Source: Bacteroidales bacterium
GTDB taxonomy: Bacteria; Bacteroidota; Bacteroidia; Bacteroidales; UBA12077
Length of the DNA stretch: 14,772 nucleotides
Direction: 5' to 3'
Assembly (NCBI GenBank): GCA_030156305.1
Contig: JASGMZ010000049.1
Coordinates: forward strand, 1 to 14,772
Shown here: in pieces, positions 7,537 to 14,772 of the stretch
How the letters are laid out: each line of letters begins with the position of its first letter
Numbering within the stretch: position 1 is the stretch's first letter
The notes under the pieces: model-generated
What the model was told of the DNA's origin: nothing
What the model saw: only the letters and a program-made list of their open reading frames with translations
The model's database searches: none
Made by a program: the position numbers and the translations under genes

Positions 7537-8532
7537 TTATTGATTAAGGCTTTCGAATCCCTTTTTTAATTTCACGTCAGATAATTTAACATATCCAGCT
7601 TCCTTGACATATTCCTGTCCGTCGGTAACTATCCATCGAAGAAATTCTTTAACAACTTTTCTTGTAGGCTCTCCTTTTGATACAAAATATAAATCACGTG
7701 CAGGAGGAGATGGGTATTTTCCTGTTTGTATAGCAATATTTATATCATCTAATGTGTTATAAAAATTTTCTTCCGGATCAATTTTGCCATTCTCATTCAG
7801 GTCAATGGGTATTACATCCAGGCCGGGGTGTTTTTTCCGGGTATTAATATCGTAAATATAAATTACATTATTATAACCAATTCCGAGCACATCATTTTTA
7901 ACCGCATCGGCCATTCCTGGATCTCCATAAATACCTGTTCCAACAAGGTCTTCCTGATTTTTTCCAAAATATTCAGCCCACATTTGAGCTGCCCCACAAG
8001 CATCTGACCTGGTATAAACATTCATCGTTAAGTCTTTTTCCTCGATACCATCAGCCCATTTACTCCAGTTACGTATCTTGTTGTGAATAAAAATGTCTTC
8101 AAAATCCTGAGGAGTAAGGCCTTGCTTATGAATATTTTCTGCAACGGGAGATTTAGCATTCATAGTAGGAAGAACAGCATCCTGGGTAACAGCAATCCAC
8201 CATACCCCTTTTGCTTTTTCTACTTCTGTAATACTCCGTGAGAACATACCCAAATCAACCATCCCTGATAATGCATCGGTCATTCCTTTTCCTGCTCCTC
8301 CGGCAGAAATATCAATCCGTACATCGGGATGAATTTTCTGAAATTCCTCTGCCCAACGTGCAGTAATTGGATAAAGGGCAAAAGCACCTGAAATAGTTAT
8401 TGTTCCGGAAAGTGTTTGTTCTTTACTTCTTTCACTTGTTTGCTCAGCCTTCTTCGGATTGTTTTTACAAGAAAAAAAAGTTCCAATAAAAATGCTTAAT
8501 AATACAAGCATTAAAGTTTTTGTTTGTCTCAT
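7537..8532 (-). CDS. pstS: Phosphate-binding lipoprotein PstS (start at 8532)
   Basis: This is the periplasm-facing binding protein of the PstSCAB importer, 331 residues from the ATG at 8532. The N-terminus MRQTKTLMLVLLSIFIG runs into TFFSC, a lipobox-like site with Cys22, so it is probably a lipoprotein. Binding-protein marks are SGAFALYPITARW (48-60), DISAGGAGKGMTDALSG (74-90), the RSDACGAAQMW stretch (175-185) where other PstS proteins have RSDGSGT, and the C-terminal ARDLYFVSKGEP. Residues 244-255 (DLNENGKIDPEE) form a perfect EF-hand-like loop. An open frame extends upstream to 8598, but it would bury the -7 box at 8562-8569, so I prefer 8532. It is the first gene of the pstSCAB-porin operon. 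The altered motif leaves some room for another oxyanion substrate. Confidence 0.92.
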   Translation of the reverse strand: MRQTKTLMLVLLSIFIGTFFSCKNNPKKAEQTSERSKEQTLSGTITISGAFALYPITARWAEEFQKIHPDVRIDISAGGAGKGMTDALSGMVDLGMFSRSITEVEKAKGVWWIAVTQDAVLPTMNAKSPVAENIHKQGLTPQDFEDIFIHNKIRNWSKWADGIEEKDLTMNVYTRSDACGAAQMWAEYFGKNQEDLVGTGIYGDPGMADAVKNDVLGIGYNNVIYIYDINTRKKHPGLDVIPIDLNENGKIDPEENFYNTLDDINIAIQTGKYPSPPARDLYFVSKGEPTRKVVKEFLRWIVTDGQEYVKEAGYVKLSDVKLKKGFESLNQ

Positions 8533-8561
8533 AATGGTAGAAGTTTTAAGATTAGAGAGTG

Positions 8562-8569
8562 CAAATGTA
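8562..8569 (-). promoter_or_regulatory. -7 promoter box of the pst operon
   Basis: On the minus strand the bases are TACATTTG, an exact Bacteroidota TAnnTTTG element, 29 nt before the ATG at 8532. A TTTC near the expected -33 position is a 3 of 4 match to TTTG. Transcription would begin around 8555 and give a leader of about 25 nt. The gap from the upstream kinase gene (137 nt) leaves room for a separate promoter. Confidence 0.55.
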
Positions 8570-8669
8570 GAATTGATAATTATAATCGAAATCAGCACAA
8601 AAACTTAAATTGAATAAGGTAAAATACGAATTATGAATAAGTATAAATACTTATCGATTAAAGAAGCAT

Positions 8670-10565
8670 TTATTTATTTTCAGAAGTAACAGGAAGAGTA
8701 AAATAAAACACCGTTCCTTTGTCAGGCACACTCTCTGCCCATATTTCACCACCATTTATTTCAACAAACTCTTTACACAGAATAAGCCCTAAACCTGAAC
8801 CTGTTTCGTTATTTGTTCCAAACGTAGTATAAAAGTTTTTAGCTTCAAAAATTTCTTTGCCAGTTTTCTCATCAAATCCAACGCCTGTATCAGATACTGA
8901 CACCTGATGATATTTCCCCAAAGGAGATACCCGAATTGAAATTAACCCTCCAGAAACAGTAAATTTTAATGCATTGGAAATAATATTACGTATAACGCTC
9001 ATAATCATATTAACATCCACATGTACATCATAATCTGAATCTAACTCAGCCTTTAATGAAATATTTTTATAATCGGCTATAGTTTTAAAAAGTTGCAAAT
9101 TTTTATGAATAACCGTATTTAATCGAACCTTTTCAGGATTATAATTAAGCTCTCCCCGTTGACTTTTAGCCCACAGCAATAAATTTTCCAATAAATCGCT
9201 TACCGATTGGATGGATTTGAAAAATACATTGAAAACATCTTTAAGATTCTGATTATTAACAATTTCTTCATCATCGAGCAACATTTCAATGAGTGAACGA
9301 AGATTTCCAATCGGGCCACGTAAATCATGGCCAATAATCAGGAACATTTTATCTTTGGTTGCATTAATTTTCGATAGTTCTTCTTTTTGTTTTTCTAATA
9401 ATAAATTCTGTTGTCTTCGCTGTTTTAAAGTATACAACACATAAATAAAGGTGCCGGCCAATAAAGCTAAAATCATTAATAAGGCAATATTAAATGATCG
9501 GGTGCGATGAAGTTCCAGCTCTTGAATTGTTTTATCTTTATTGAGTAAATCTATCTCGGCTTGTTTTTTTTGCTTTTCGAGCCGATATTCAAGGTCGAAT
9601 ATTTTTTCGGACAATTGCTGGTTAAAAAGTGTATCATTCAAGGCTATAATCTTATTATTAAAATCAGCAGCCTTTTTATAATTAGTTAGATTATAATTTA
9701 CTTTGGATAAAACTTTATACGCATCGCGGATAAGCAATTGTGCACCAATTTTTGTAGCTAAATCAAGACTTTTGTCTGCAAAATACATAGCTTGCTGATA
9801 ATTTTCGTTCTGAAAGTATAAAAACGATTTTTTTACATAAGCATTGGCTAATAAATCAATATCTGAATCTTTATCAACAGTTTCAATGGTTTTATCATAA
9901 TTCTTTTGGGCTTGTTCAAATTGATCCAATTCAAAATAAACATCTCCAATATACTTATAACATACAGCCTGCCCAGGAATATTATTCAATTCAATTCTTA
10001 AATCCAATGCCTTTTTAAAATTGACCAGGGCATCATCATATTCTTTTTTCAACATTTTTGTCCTGCCTAAATTCAAATAGACATAAGCCAACATTCGTTT
10101 ATGATTAATGGCCTCTGCTATATCTTTGGCTTTAAGTAAATTTTCGATGGCAATGTTATAATATTCCTGGTAGATATATAGATTCCCAATATTAATATAA
10201 GAGTATCCTTCCTGTTCTTTGTCATTATATTGTTTTGATAATTCTAATCCTTTAAAATAGTAGTCAAGTGCTTCGGAATACTTCCCTAATATTCGATATG
10301 CTACTCCAATAAAACTATGCGCTTTAATATAGTTTACGTAATCGTTATTTTGTTGGGCAAACTCAATGGCCTCTAAACCATATTCGATTGATTTTTCAGG
10401 ATCGGAGTTACGAAGCTCCCAGCTTAAATCAGTTAATATTTCTGCTTTTAATGAATCGTGCGAAGTAGCAAGTAACTTGTATAGACTATCAATTTCAGTA
10501 GTGATATTACCTAAGCCTAAAAAAAAAGAAAAGATAAAAAAACTACTAAAAATAAATTTCTTCAT
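8670..10565 (-). CDS. TPR-containing membrane sensor histidine kinase without adjacent partner
   Basis: This complete 631-residue protein has a hydrophobic signal (residues 4-18) followed by an extracytoplasmic domain of about six tetratricopeptide repeats (about 40-310; for example AHSFIGVAYRILGKYSEALD and YVYLNLGRTKMLKKEYDDAL). Next come a coiled coil (about 315-352), one membrane helix (358-378) and a short coiled linker. The HisKA domain has phospho-acceptor H413 in IIGHDLRGPIGN. The HATPase_c domain has N527/N531 in the N box, DTGVGF (559-564) and GSGLGLILCKE (589-599). This architecture is common in Bacteroidota and senses mostly unknown signals through the TPR domain. No receiver domain is attached, and the nearest regulator upstream is NarL-type, which normally pairs with the other kinase. 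The gene ends 137 nt before pstS, suggesting a role in phosphate-starvation sensing, but this is positional inference. Confidence 0.9.
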   Translation of the reverse strand: MKKFIFSSFFIFSFFLGLGNITTEIDSLYKLLATSHDSLKAEILTDLSWELRNSDPEKSIEYGLEAIEFAQQNNDYVNYIKAHSFIGVAYRILGKYSEALDYYFKGLELSKQYNDKEQEGYSYINIGNLYIYQEYYNIAIENLLKAKDIAEAINHKRMLAYVYLNLGRTKMLKKEYDDALVNFKKALDLRIELNNIPGQAVCYKYIGDVYFELDQFEQAQKNYDKTIETVDKDSDIDLLANAYVKKSFLYFQNENYQQAMYFADKSLDLATKIGAQLLIRDAYKVLSKVNYNLTNYKKAADFNNKIIALNDTLFNQQLSEKIFDLEYRLEKQKKQAEIDLLNKDKTIQELELHRTRSFNIALLMILALLAGTFIYVLYTLKQRRQQNLLLEKQKEELSKINATKDKMFLIIGHDLRGPIGNLRSLIEMLLDDEEIVNNQNLKDVFNVFFKSIQSVSDLLENLLLWAKSQRGELNYNPEKVRLNTVIHKNLQLFKTIADYKNISLKAELDSDYDVHVDVNMIMSVIRNIISNALKFTVSGGLISIRVSPLGKYHQVSVSDTGVGFDEKTGKEIFEAKNFYTTFGTNNETGSGLGLILCKEFVEINGGEIWAESVPDKGTVFYFTLPVTSENK

Positions 10566-10698
10566 ATATCATAGATAGAATATTGCGGATAAAAATAAAT
10601 AAAAATAAGATACAAACAGAATTGTTTTTTTTTGTTCATCAAAAATTTATAAATAGTTATCTGTTATTTAATGAACTTTAAACAAACAAACGATTATT

Positions 10699-11343
10699 TT
10701 AAATCCGGATAATCTTGTTTTTGATAGCATACATCACCATGCTGGCGGTATTTTTTGACCCGGTTTTTTCTAAGATATTTGCCCTGTGTTTATCAACAGT
10801 TCTTTTACTTAAAAACAACTTTTCAGCAATCTCTTGATTGGAGTACCCTTTACATATTAAATGTAATATTTCGATTTCCCTCTCGGATAAATTATCTGTT
10901 TTACTTTGGGAGGTTTTTAGTTCACTCATATTTTGAACAATAGCCAATAATAATTCATTAGAAAAATAGCTTTCGCCTTTAGATACATCTTTAACTGCTC
11001 GAAGTACCTGATCAATTTCAGAATTTTTTAAAAGAAATCCTTTAGCTCCAGCTTCAATCATCTGATAGTAATACTCATACTCTTCAAACATAGTTAAGGC
11101 TATAATTTTACTATCCGGATTACATTCAATAGCTAAGCGGGTTGCTTCAATGCCATTCATTACAGGCATTTCAATATCCATTAGTACGATAACATCCGCT
11201 AACTTAGCAAATTTATCGATAAATTCTTTTCCATCAGCTGCTTCACCAACCACTTCAATCTCAGGGGTGTTACTTAAAATTAATTTTAACCCGTCTCTAA
11301 AAAGGGTATGATCATCAACTATTACTACCTTATATTTTTCCAT
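10699..11343 (-). CDS. NarL/FixJ-family response regulator
   Basis: This complete 214-residue cytosolic transcription factor has an N-terminal receiver domain (1-120) with acidic residues D10 and D11, phospho-acceptor D56 in VIVLMDIEMP, T84 in IIALTMFEEYE and K106 in GFLLKNSE. After a linker of about 30 residues, the LuxR-type helix-turn-helix begins NLSEREIEILHLICKGYSNQ (151-170) and contains the recognition helix region LSKRTVDKHRANIL (178-191). All phosphorylation-site residues are present. The first 14 nt overlap the end of the upstream kinase gene, so the two are almost certainly co-transcribed and partners. Likely target promoters include the divergent region 12296-12493 (inference). 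Confidence 0.94.
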   Translation of the reverse strand: MEKYKVVIVDDHTLFRDGLKLILSNTPEIEVVGEAADGKEFIDKFAKLADVIVLMDIEMPVMNGIEATRLAIECNPDSKIIALTMFEEYEYYYQMIEAGAKGFLLKNSEIDQVLRAVKDVSKGESYFSNELLLAIVQNMSELKTSQSKTDNLSEREIEILHLICKGYSNQEIAEKLFLSKRTVDKHRANILEKTGSKNTASMVMYAIKNKIIRI

Positions 11344-12295
11344 TGTTATTTATTTTAATACTTATGTAAGCATGAAATCCTTTACCGGTACTACTTTCTA
11401 TTTCATAATATCCATGAATAGATTCCAGCCGGGAAATCATATTTTGTAATCCTGAACCTTTATTTTGTCTAATGGAATCATAAGTAAAATCAAAACCTTT
11501 GCCATCATCATCATAAAACAAATCAATTACATCATTTTTTTGGGTGAGGCTAATTTCAATACGATCAGCCTCAGCATGCTGAATAGAATTATGGATTAGT
11601 TCGCAAACAATACGATACAAAATAATTTCAATATTCGAATCAAATCGTTGGTTAAAAATGTTTGAGGTAAATTGTATTTTTATTTTCTGGATTTCATTGA
11701 TTTTATCCACAAAATTTTTAACTGCCTTTGCCAGGCCGAAATTATTCAATACATGTGGACTTAAATTATTTGATATATCTTTTATGCTCTTAATAGCTTC
11801 ATTGATAACAGAATCGGCATTTTCTATTATTTTAAGGTTTTTGGCATCTTTCTCATATTTTGACAATGCTGAAATTGACATCTTAACAGTAGAAAGTAAA
11901 GGCCCCAGCCCATCGTGTAAATCACTGGCAAATCTTTTTCGCTCTTTTTCTTCCGTCATCATAATTGCATTTAAAATCTTTTTTTCTTCATTCTTTCTAA
12001 TAAATTCAACGTTGCGCATATAATTAAATATTTCAGGGATAATAATAACTCCTGAAGCTAATAGGACTGAAATTACAACTGCTATCCAGTCATTTAATAT
12101 ATTTAATTCTTCATTTGCCGGCTGATTAACAAGCTGAAAAAGATCAATAAACCGTCTTACAGCCATAAAAACAAAACCTATTGATATTAGAATCCAGGAA
12201 ATTTTATACTTAGTAACCTTTGTAAGCCTCAATGCAACAAAAACAGCTATTAACTGAAGTATTATTGAAATAATAAGGGCTATTAATCGAAACAT
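11330..12295 (-). CDS. NarX/DegS-type (HisKA_3) membrane sensor histidine kinase
   Basis: This 321-residue inner-membrane kinase has three N-terminal membrane helices (about 3-22, 32-50 and 70-90) with only short loops, so there is no sizeable periplasmic sensor domain and a signal within the membrane is more likely. A coiled segment leads to the HisKA_3 dimerisation motif EKERKRFASDLHDGLGPLLS (116-135) with phospho-acceptor H127. The HATPase_c part shows N236 in CELIHNSIQHAEA, DDGKGF (263-268) and GSGLQNMISRLES (280-292), the compact form found in NarX/DegS/LiaS kinases. It overlaps the response regulator by 14 nt. A TATCTTTG box stands 20 nt before its ATG. The gene is divergent from the PiT-type transporter, so it may control that gene. 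Confidence 0.93.
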   Translation of the reverse strand: MFRLIALIISIILQLIAVFVALRLTKVTKYKISWILISIGFVFMAVRRFIDLFQLVNQPANEELNILNDWIAVVISVLLASGVIIIPEIFNYMRNVEFIRKNEEKKILNAIMMTEEKERKRFASDLHDGLGPLLSTVKMSISALSKYEKDAKNLKIIENADSVINEAIKSIKDISNNLSPHVLNNFGLAKAVKNFVDKINEIQKIKIQFTSNIFNQRFDSNIEIILYRIVCELIHNSIQHAEADRIEISLTQKNDVIDLFYDDDGKGFDFTYDSIRQNKGSGLQNMISRLESIHGYYEIESSTGKGFHAYISIKINNNGKI

Positions 12296-12493
12296 ATCGT
12301 ATATAAATTATTAACAAAGATAATTATTAATGATCCATAAAAATACATGAATAAATAATAATCATTTATCATATTTGCTAAATTTTTCTAATTTAGTGCC
12401 ATAATTCAATAAAATATTTGATAAATACCTGTATAAAATAATGAATAGTTACCAAAAATAATAAAGAGAACCATACAACAATAACAAAAAAAG
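12296..12493. promoter_or_regulatory. Divergent promoter region between two-component pair and transporter
   Basis: These 198 bases separate the start of the kinase gene (minus) from the PiT-type transporter (plus), so both must be transcribed outward from here. On the minus side a TATCTTTG -7 box is clear. On the plus side AATATTTG (12413-12420) and CATATTTG (12370-12377) each miss the consensus by one base. I see no convincing operator palindrome, and no Pho-box consensus is known to me for this phylum. Confidence 0.45.
12315..12322 (-). promoter_or_regulatory. -7 promoter box of the kinase/regulator operon
   Basis: The minus-strand bases TATCTTTG match TAnnTTTG exactly and end 20 nt before the kinase ATG at 12295. 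A T-rich stretch lies at about the -33 distance without a perfect TTTG. The leader would be very short. Confidence 0.45.
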
Positions 12494-13534
12494 ATGATTT
12501 CTCCCTTATTTAATCATTTACTAATCCCATACATTATTGCATTATTTTTAGCCATAACGATGGGTGGAAGTGGAACTGCCCCAGCATTTTCTGCTGCTTA
12601 TGGAGCTAATGTAATAAGAAAAAGTATCATACCTGGTTTATTTGGAATTACGGTTTTCTTAGGTGCTATTATTGCAGGAAAGGGAACAGCTTCAACGGTT
12701 GGTAAAGATATTTTAGAGCCTGATATGATGACATTTGTTATTGTATCAATAATCCTTTTTTCAGTTGCGATTTCACTTTTGATTGCCAATTTGTTTGGAA
12801 TACCACAATCAACCAGTCAATCAACAATTTTATCTGTAACAGCTGTTGCATTGTACTTTCATAAATTAAATACTCATAAATTATTTCTTGAAATAATTCC
12901 TACCTGGTTTATTCTCCCAATTATTTCATTCTTTATAAGTTTATTTATAGGCAAATACATCTACCGTCCCATGCGAAAAAGGGGGCTAACAATGCCGAGA
13001 GCACAAAATGAAAATCTTAAGCCTGTATATAATGGTATTTTGGTATTAATGTCTCTTTACGTTGCATTTTCAATTGGTGCCAATAATGTTGCAAACGCAG
13101 CCGGCCCCATTGCATCGATGACAGCAAATGAGCTTAATATCTCTGTAGATAAGCATTTTGTTTTAATTATGATTCTTTCTACATTAATAGTTGCACCAGC
13201 ATTTGGAATAGGTAGCTCAATTTTTGGTCATAAGATTGTTCAAAACACTGGCAAGGAGATTATACTGTTTGGAAAATTTGAGGCAGTGGTCATTTCTTTT
13301 GTATCGGCAAGCCTTCTATTATTTGCCTCAATTGTTAAAGGAATTCCCACTTCATTAGTACAATTGAATGTTGCAGCGATTTTGGGGATTGGAGTTGCTA
13401 AATTAGGCCCTAAAAATATTTTTAGGAAAACTGAAGTTAAAAGATTCTTTTTAATGTGGATTATTGCACCTATAATTTCATTCAGCCTTTCTTTATTGCT
13501 TGTTTTTATCGCTGATAAAAATGGATTAATATAA
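12494..13534 (+). CDS. PiT-family inorganic anion transporter (phosphate, possibly sulfate)
   Basis: This complete 346-residue polytopic inner-membrane protein has the two-fold inverted-repeat layout of the PiT (PHO-4) family. Repeat 1 carries ITMGGSGTAPAFSAAYGANV (21-40) and IANLFGIPQSTSQSTI (97-112). Repeat 2 carries FSIGANNVANAAGPIA (192-207) and GIPTSLVQLNVAAILGIGVA (283-302). A basic loop (RPMRKRGLTMPR, 158-169) joins the halves. Members carry phosphate with H+ or Na+; the related CysP branch carries sulfate. Classical PitA has GANDxxN and STTH motifs, whereas this protein has degenerate forms that recall CysP. The length is also nearer CysP (about 350) than PitA (about 500). It is probably co-transcribed with the secreted protein 16 nt downstream, and divergent from the two-component pair. 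Family certain, substrate not. Confidence 0.88.
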   Translation: MISPLFNHLLIPYIIALFLAITMGGSGTAPAFSAAYGANVIRKSIIPGLFGITVFLGAIIAGKGTASTVGKDILEPDMMTFVIVSIILFSVAISLLIANLFGIPQSTSQSTILSVTAVALYFHKLNTHKLFLEIIPTWFILPIISFFISLFIGKYIYRPMRKRGLTMPRAQNENLKPVYNGILVLMSLYVAFSIGANNVANAAGPIASMTANELNISVDKHFVLIMILSTLIVAPAFGIGSSIFGHKIVQNTGKEIILFGKFEAVVISFVSASLLLFASIVKGIPTSLVQLNVAAILGIGVAKLGPKNIFRKTEVKRFFLMWIIAPIISFSLSLLLVFIADKNGLI

Positions 13535-13550
13535 TAATTACTTTACTGTT

Positions 13551-14123
13551 ATGAGAAGTTTCTTAATTGTATTGTTAAGTATCCTTTTGAGTAAAAATAA
13601 TGTTCTGTCACAAAACATCGAGGCCCGGGTTTTTGAACCCGAAAAAGTCGAAACATCAAAAATTTACAATAACCATTCAGATATCAAAATGAATGTTTTA
13701 ATGAGGGATAAAAGAACTTCTAATGATTTATTCCAGCAACAAATTTTTGCATCTATTGAACATCATTTCAAAGAAAGTTTTCCCGAAACAGCGGTAAATG
13801 TGATGGACAATATTAGAGAAATAAATTTATCTGAGCCTAACAAAATTTTAGTGATTATTGATATTGTGGATTACTTTGTAGCAAAAAAACGGAATAAATG
13901 GATTGGAAAAACGAGCTTTAATGTAACAGTATTTGACTATCGTGAAGAAAACGTTAAGGAATTTAACAAACAAATAACACATACAGAAACAAAACCCGAC
14001 AGAGAGTCTTTGAACTCAGCAAAAAAAGCTCTTGCAGAGTCATTTACCACAACCGTTAAAAATTCAAAAATATTTGTAGAATACTCTATTCGCGGCGAAA
14101 AAGAATTTATATTTGTTGATTAA
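13551..14123 (+). CDS. Secreted protein of unknown function
   Basis: This complete 190-residue protein has a Sec signal peptide (hydrophobic residues 4-14, probable cleavage after VLS, leaving Q21 first). The mature part alternates strands and helices: RVFEPEKVETSKIYN, a helical segment QQQIFASIEHHFKESFPETA, the strand NKILVIIDIVDYFVAKKR, the strand TSFNVTVFDYREENVKEF, a helix SAKKALAESFTTTVKNS, then a C-terminal strand. The layout, with a strand-rich core and an embedded helix, recalls small periplasmic lipoprotein-like proteins such as DUF4410/YajG types, but I cannot assign a family and no lipobox cysteine is present. It lies 16 nt after the PiT-type transporter and 23 nt before the ABC ATPase, so it is probably in the same transcript. 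Confidence 0.8.
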   Translation: MRSFLIVLLSILLSKNNVLSQNIEARVFEPEKVETSKIYNNHSDIKMNVLMRDKRTSNDLFQQQIFASIEHHFKESFPETAVNVMDNIREINLSEPNKILVIIDIVDYFVAKKRNKWIGKTSFNVTVFDYREENVKEFNKQITHTETKPDRESLNSAKKALAESFTTTVKNSKIFVEYSIRGEKEFIFVD

Positions 14124-14146
14124 AAATAAAAAACAATTAAAAATCA

Positions 14147-14772
14147 ATGGAATTACTAAAAATAGAAAATATTGAGAAACGTTTTATCAATCATCTGGCA
14201 CTGGATGATGTTAATATGGCTGTTCCTGAAAACAGTATTTATGGACTACTGGGACCAAACGGAGCAGGAAAAACAACCTTAATTAGAATTATTAACCGAA
14301 TAACTGCGCCTGATAAAGGCCGTATATTTTTAAACGGACGAGAAATGAAGCCTGAGGATATCCACGATATTGGATACCTACCGGAAGAACGTGGATTATA
14401 CAAAAAGATGAAAGTGGGCGAACAGGCTCTATATTTAGCTCGTTTAAAAGGCCTTTCGAAAAGAGATGCACTAAAAAAACTAAAATACTGGTTCGATAAA
14501 TTTGAAATCCAGGCATGGTGGGATAAAAAAGTAGAAGAACTTTCGAAAGGCATGCAACAAAAAGTGCAATTTATTATTACTATTTTACATGAACCCAAGC
14601 TCTTAATATTCGATGAACCATTTAGTGGATTCGACCCCATTAACACTAATCTGCTAAAACAGGAAATTCTAAAATTAAGAAAGAAGGGATCAACCATTAT
14701 TTTCTCAACCCACAATATGGGCTCTGTCGAAGAGTTATGCGATCATATAACGCTTATCAATAATGCTAAGAA
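14147..14772 (+). CDS. NatA-like ABC transporter ATP-binding protein (partial, runs off the window)
   Basis: The frame is open from ATG 14147 to the window edge, giving 208 residues of about 300. It begins MELLKIENIEKRFINHLALD. Walker A is GPNGAGKTT (36-44), the signature is ELSKGMQQKVQF (131-142), Walker B is LLIFDEPFSGFDP (152-164) and the switch histidine is in FSTHN (186-190). In place of the usual Q-loop glutamine the segment reads YLPEERGLYKKM (77-88), typical of exporter ATPases of the NatA/YhaQ group, whose partner is an ABC-2 type permease. I expect that permease just beyond the edge. Substrate unknown; Na+ or drug export is a family-based guess. Confidence 0.92.
   Translation, partial: MELLKIENIEKRFINHLALDDVNMAVPENSIYGLLGPNGAGKTTLIRIINRITAPDKGRIFLNGREMKPEDIHDIGYLPEERGLYKKMKVGEQALYLARLKGLSKRDALKKLKYWFDKFEIQAWWDKKVEELSKGMQQKVQFIITILHEPKLLIFDEPFSGFDPINTNLLKQEILKLRKKGSTIIFSTHNMGSVEELCDHITLINNAK

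Noticed and set aside
10621..10680. GTTCAT/ATGAAC inverted repeat with adjacent homopolymer after the response regulator gene
   Set aside because: The stem is imperfect and the T-run is on the wrong side for ending the minus-strand transcript.
11658..12023. Plus-strand open frame of 121 codons
   Set aside because: Antisense to the HisKA_3 kinase, whose catalytic motifs fix the true frame.
14239..14715. Minus-strand open frames opposite the ABC ATPase (158 and 74 codons)
   Set aside because: Antisense shadows of the ATPase frame, which has all nucleotide-binding motifs.

Overview
This AT-rich window looks like the chromosome of a member of the Bacteroidota, probably a Bacteroidales/Marinilabiliales-type bacterium. 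The evidence is Bacteroidota-type -7 promoter boxes (TAnnTTTG) in front of several genes, no clear Shine-Dalgarno sequences, a TPR-containing membrane histidine kinase of a kind common in this phylum, and several proteins that look like Bacteroidota versions of their families. No rRNA, tRNA, CRISPR array or intact insertion sequence is visible.

Left end (1-1870, all minus strand) is a decaying accessory stretch. An intact small antitoxin-like gene overlaps, as TAATG, a RelE/ParE-like toxin reading frame that stops after 29 codons. Next comes a secreted or lipoprotein-like gene broken by three frame changes and one in-frame stop (618-1594), and a smaller fossil reading frame (about 1625-1851). 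From 1907 the strand is plus, with an intact PhzF-family isomerase and a conserved acidic-tailed protein that starts at GTG. The intergenic region that follows holds a nested palindromic repeat (3437-3531) and a bidirectional terminator (3581-3609).

Centre (3635-8532, minus) is a phosphate-uptake operon: pstS-pstC-pstA-pstB with spacings of 1-11 nt, followed after 76 nt by an outer-membrane beta-barrel of the alginate-export type. No phoU is visible. PstS is a lipoprotein with an EF-hand-like calcium loop and an altered phosphate-binding motif. A Bacteroidota -7 box shows that it starts at 8532 and not at the longer reading-frame start.

Signal transduction (8670-12295, minus): a TPR/coiled-coil/transmembrane histidine kinase without an adjacent partner lies directly upstream of pstS. 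Upstream of it is an overlapping pair, a HisKA_3-type kinase and a NarL/FixJ response regulator. Divergent from this pair (12494 onward, plus) are a PiT-family anion transporter whose motifs look partly like the sulfate permease CysP, a secreted protein of unknown function, and the first 208 codons of a NatA-like ABC ATPase that runs off the window.

Read together, the outer-membrane channel, the periplasmic binding lipoprotein, the inner-membrane ABC importer, a second PiT-type carrier and two sensor kinases suggest a phosphate (or oxyanion) acquisition and sensing neighbourhood. The regulatory links are inferred from position only.
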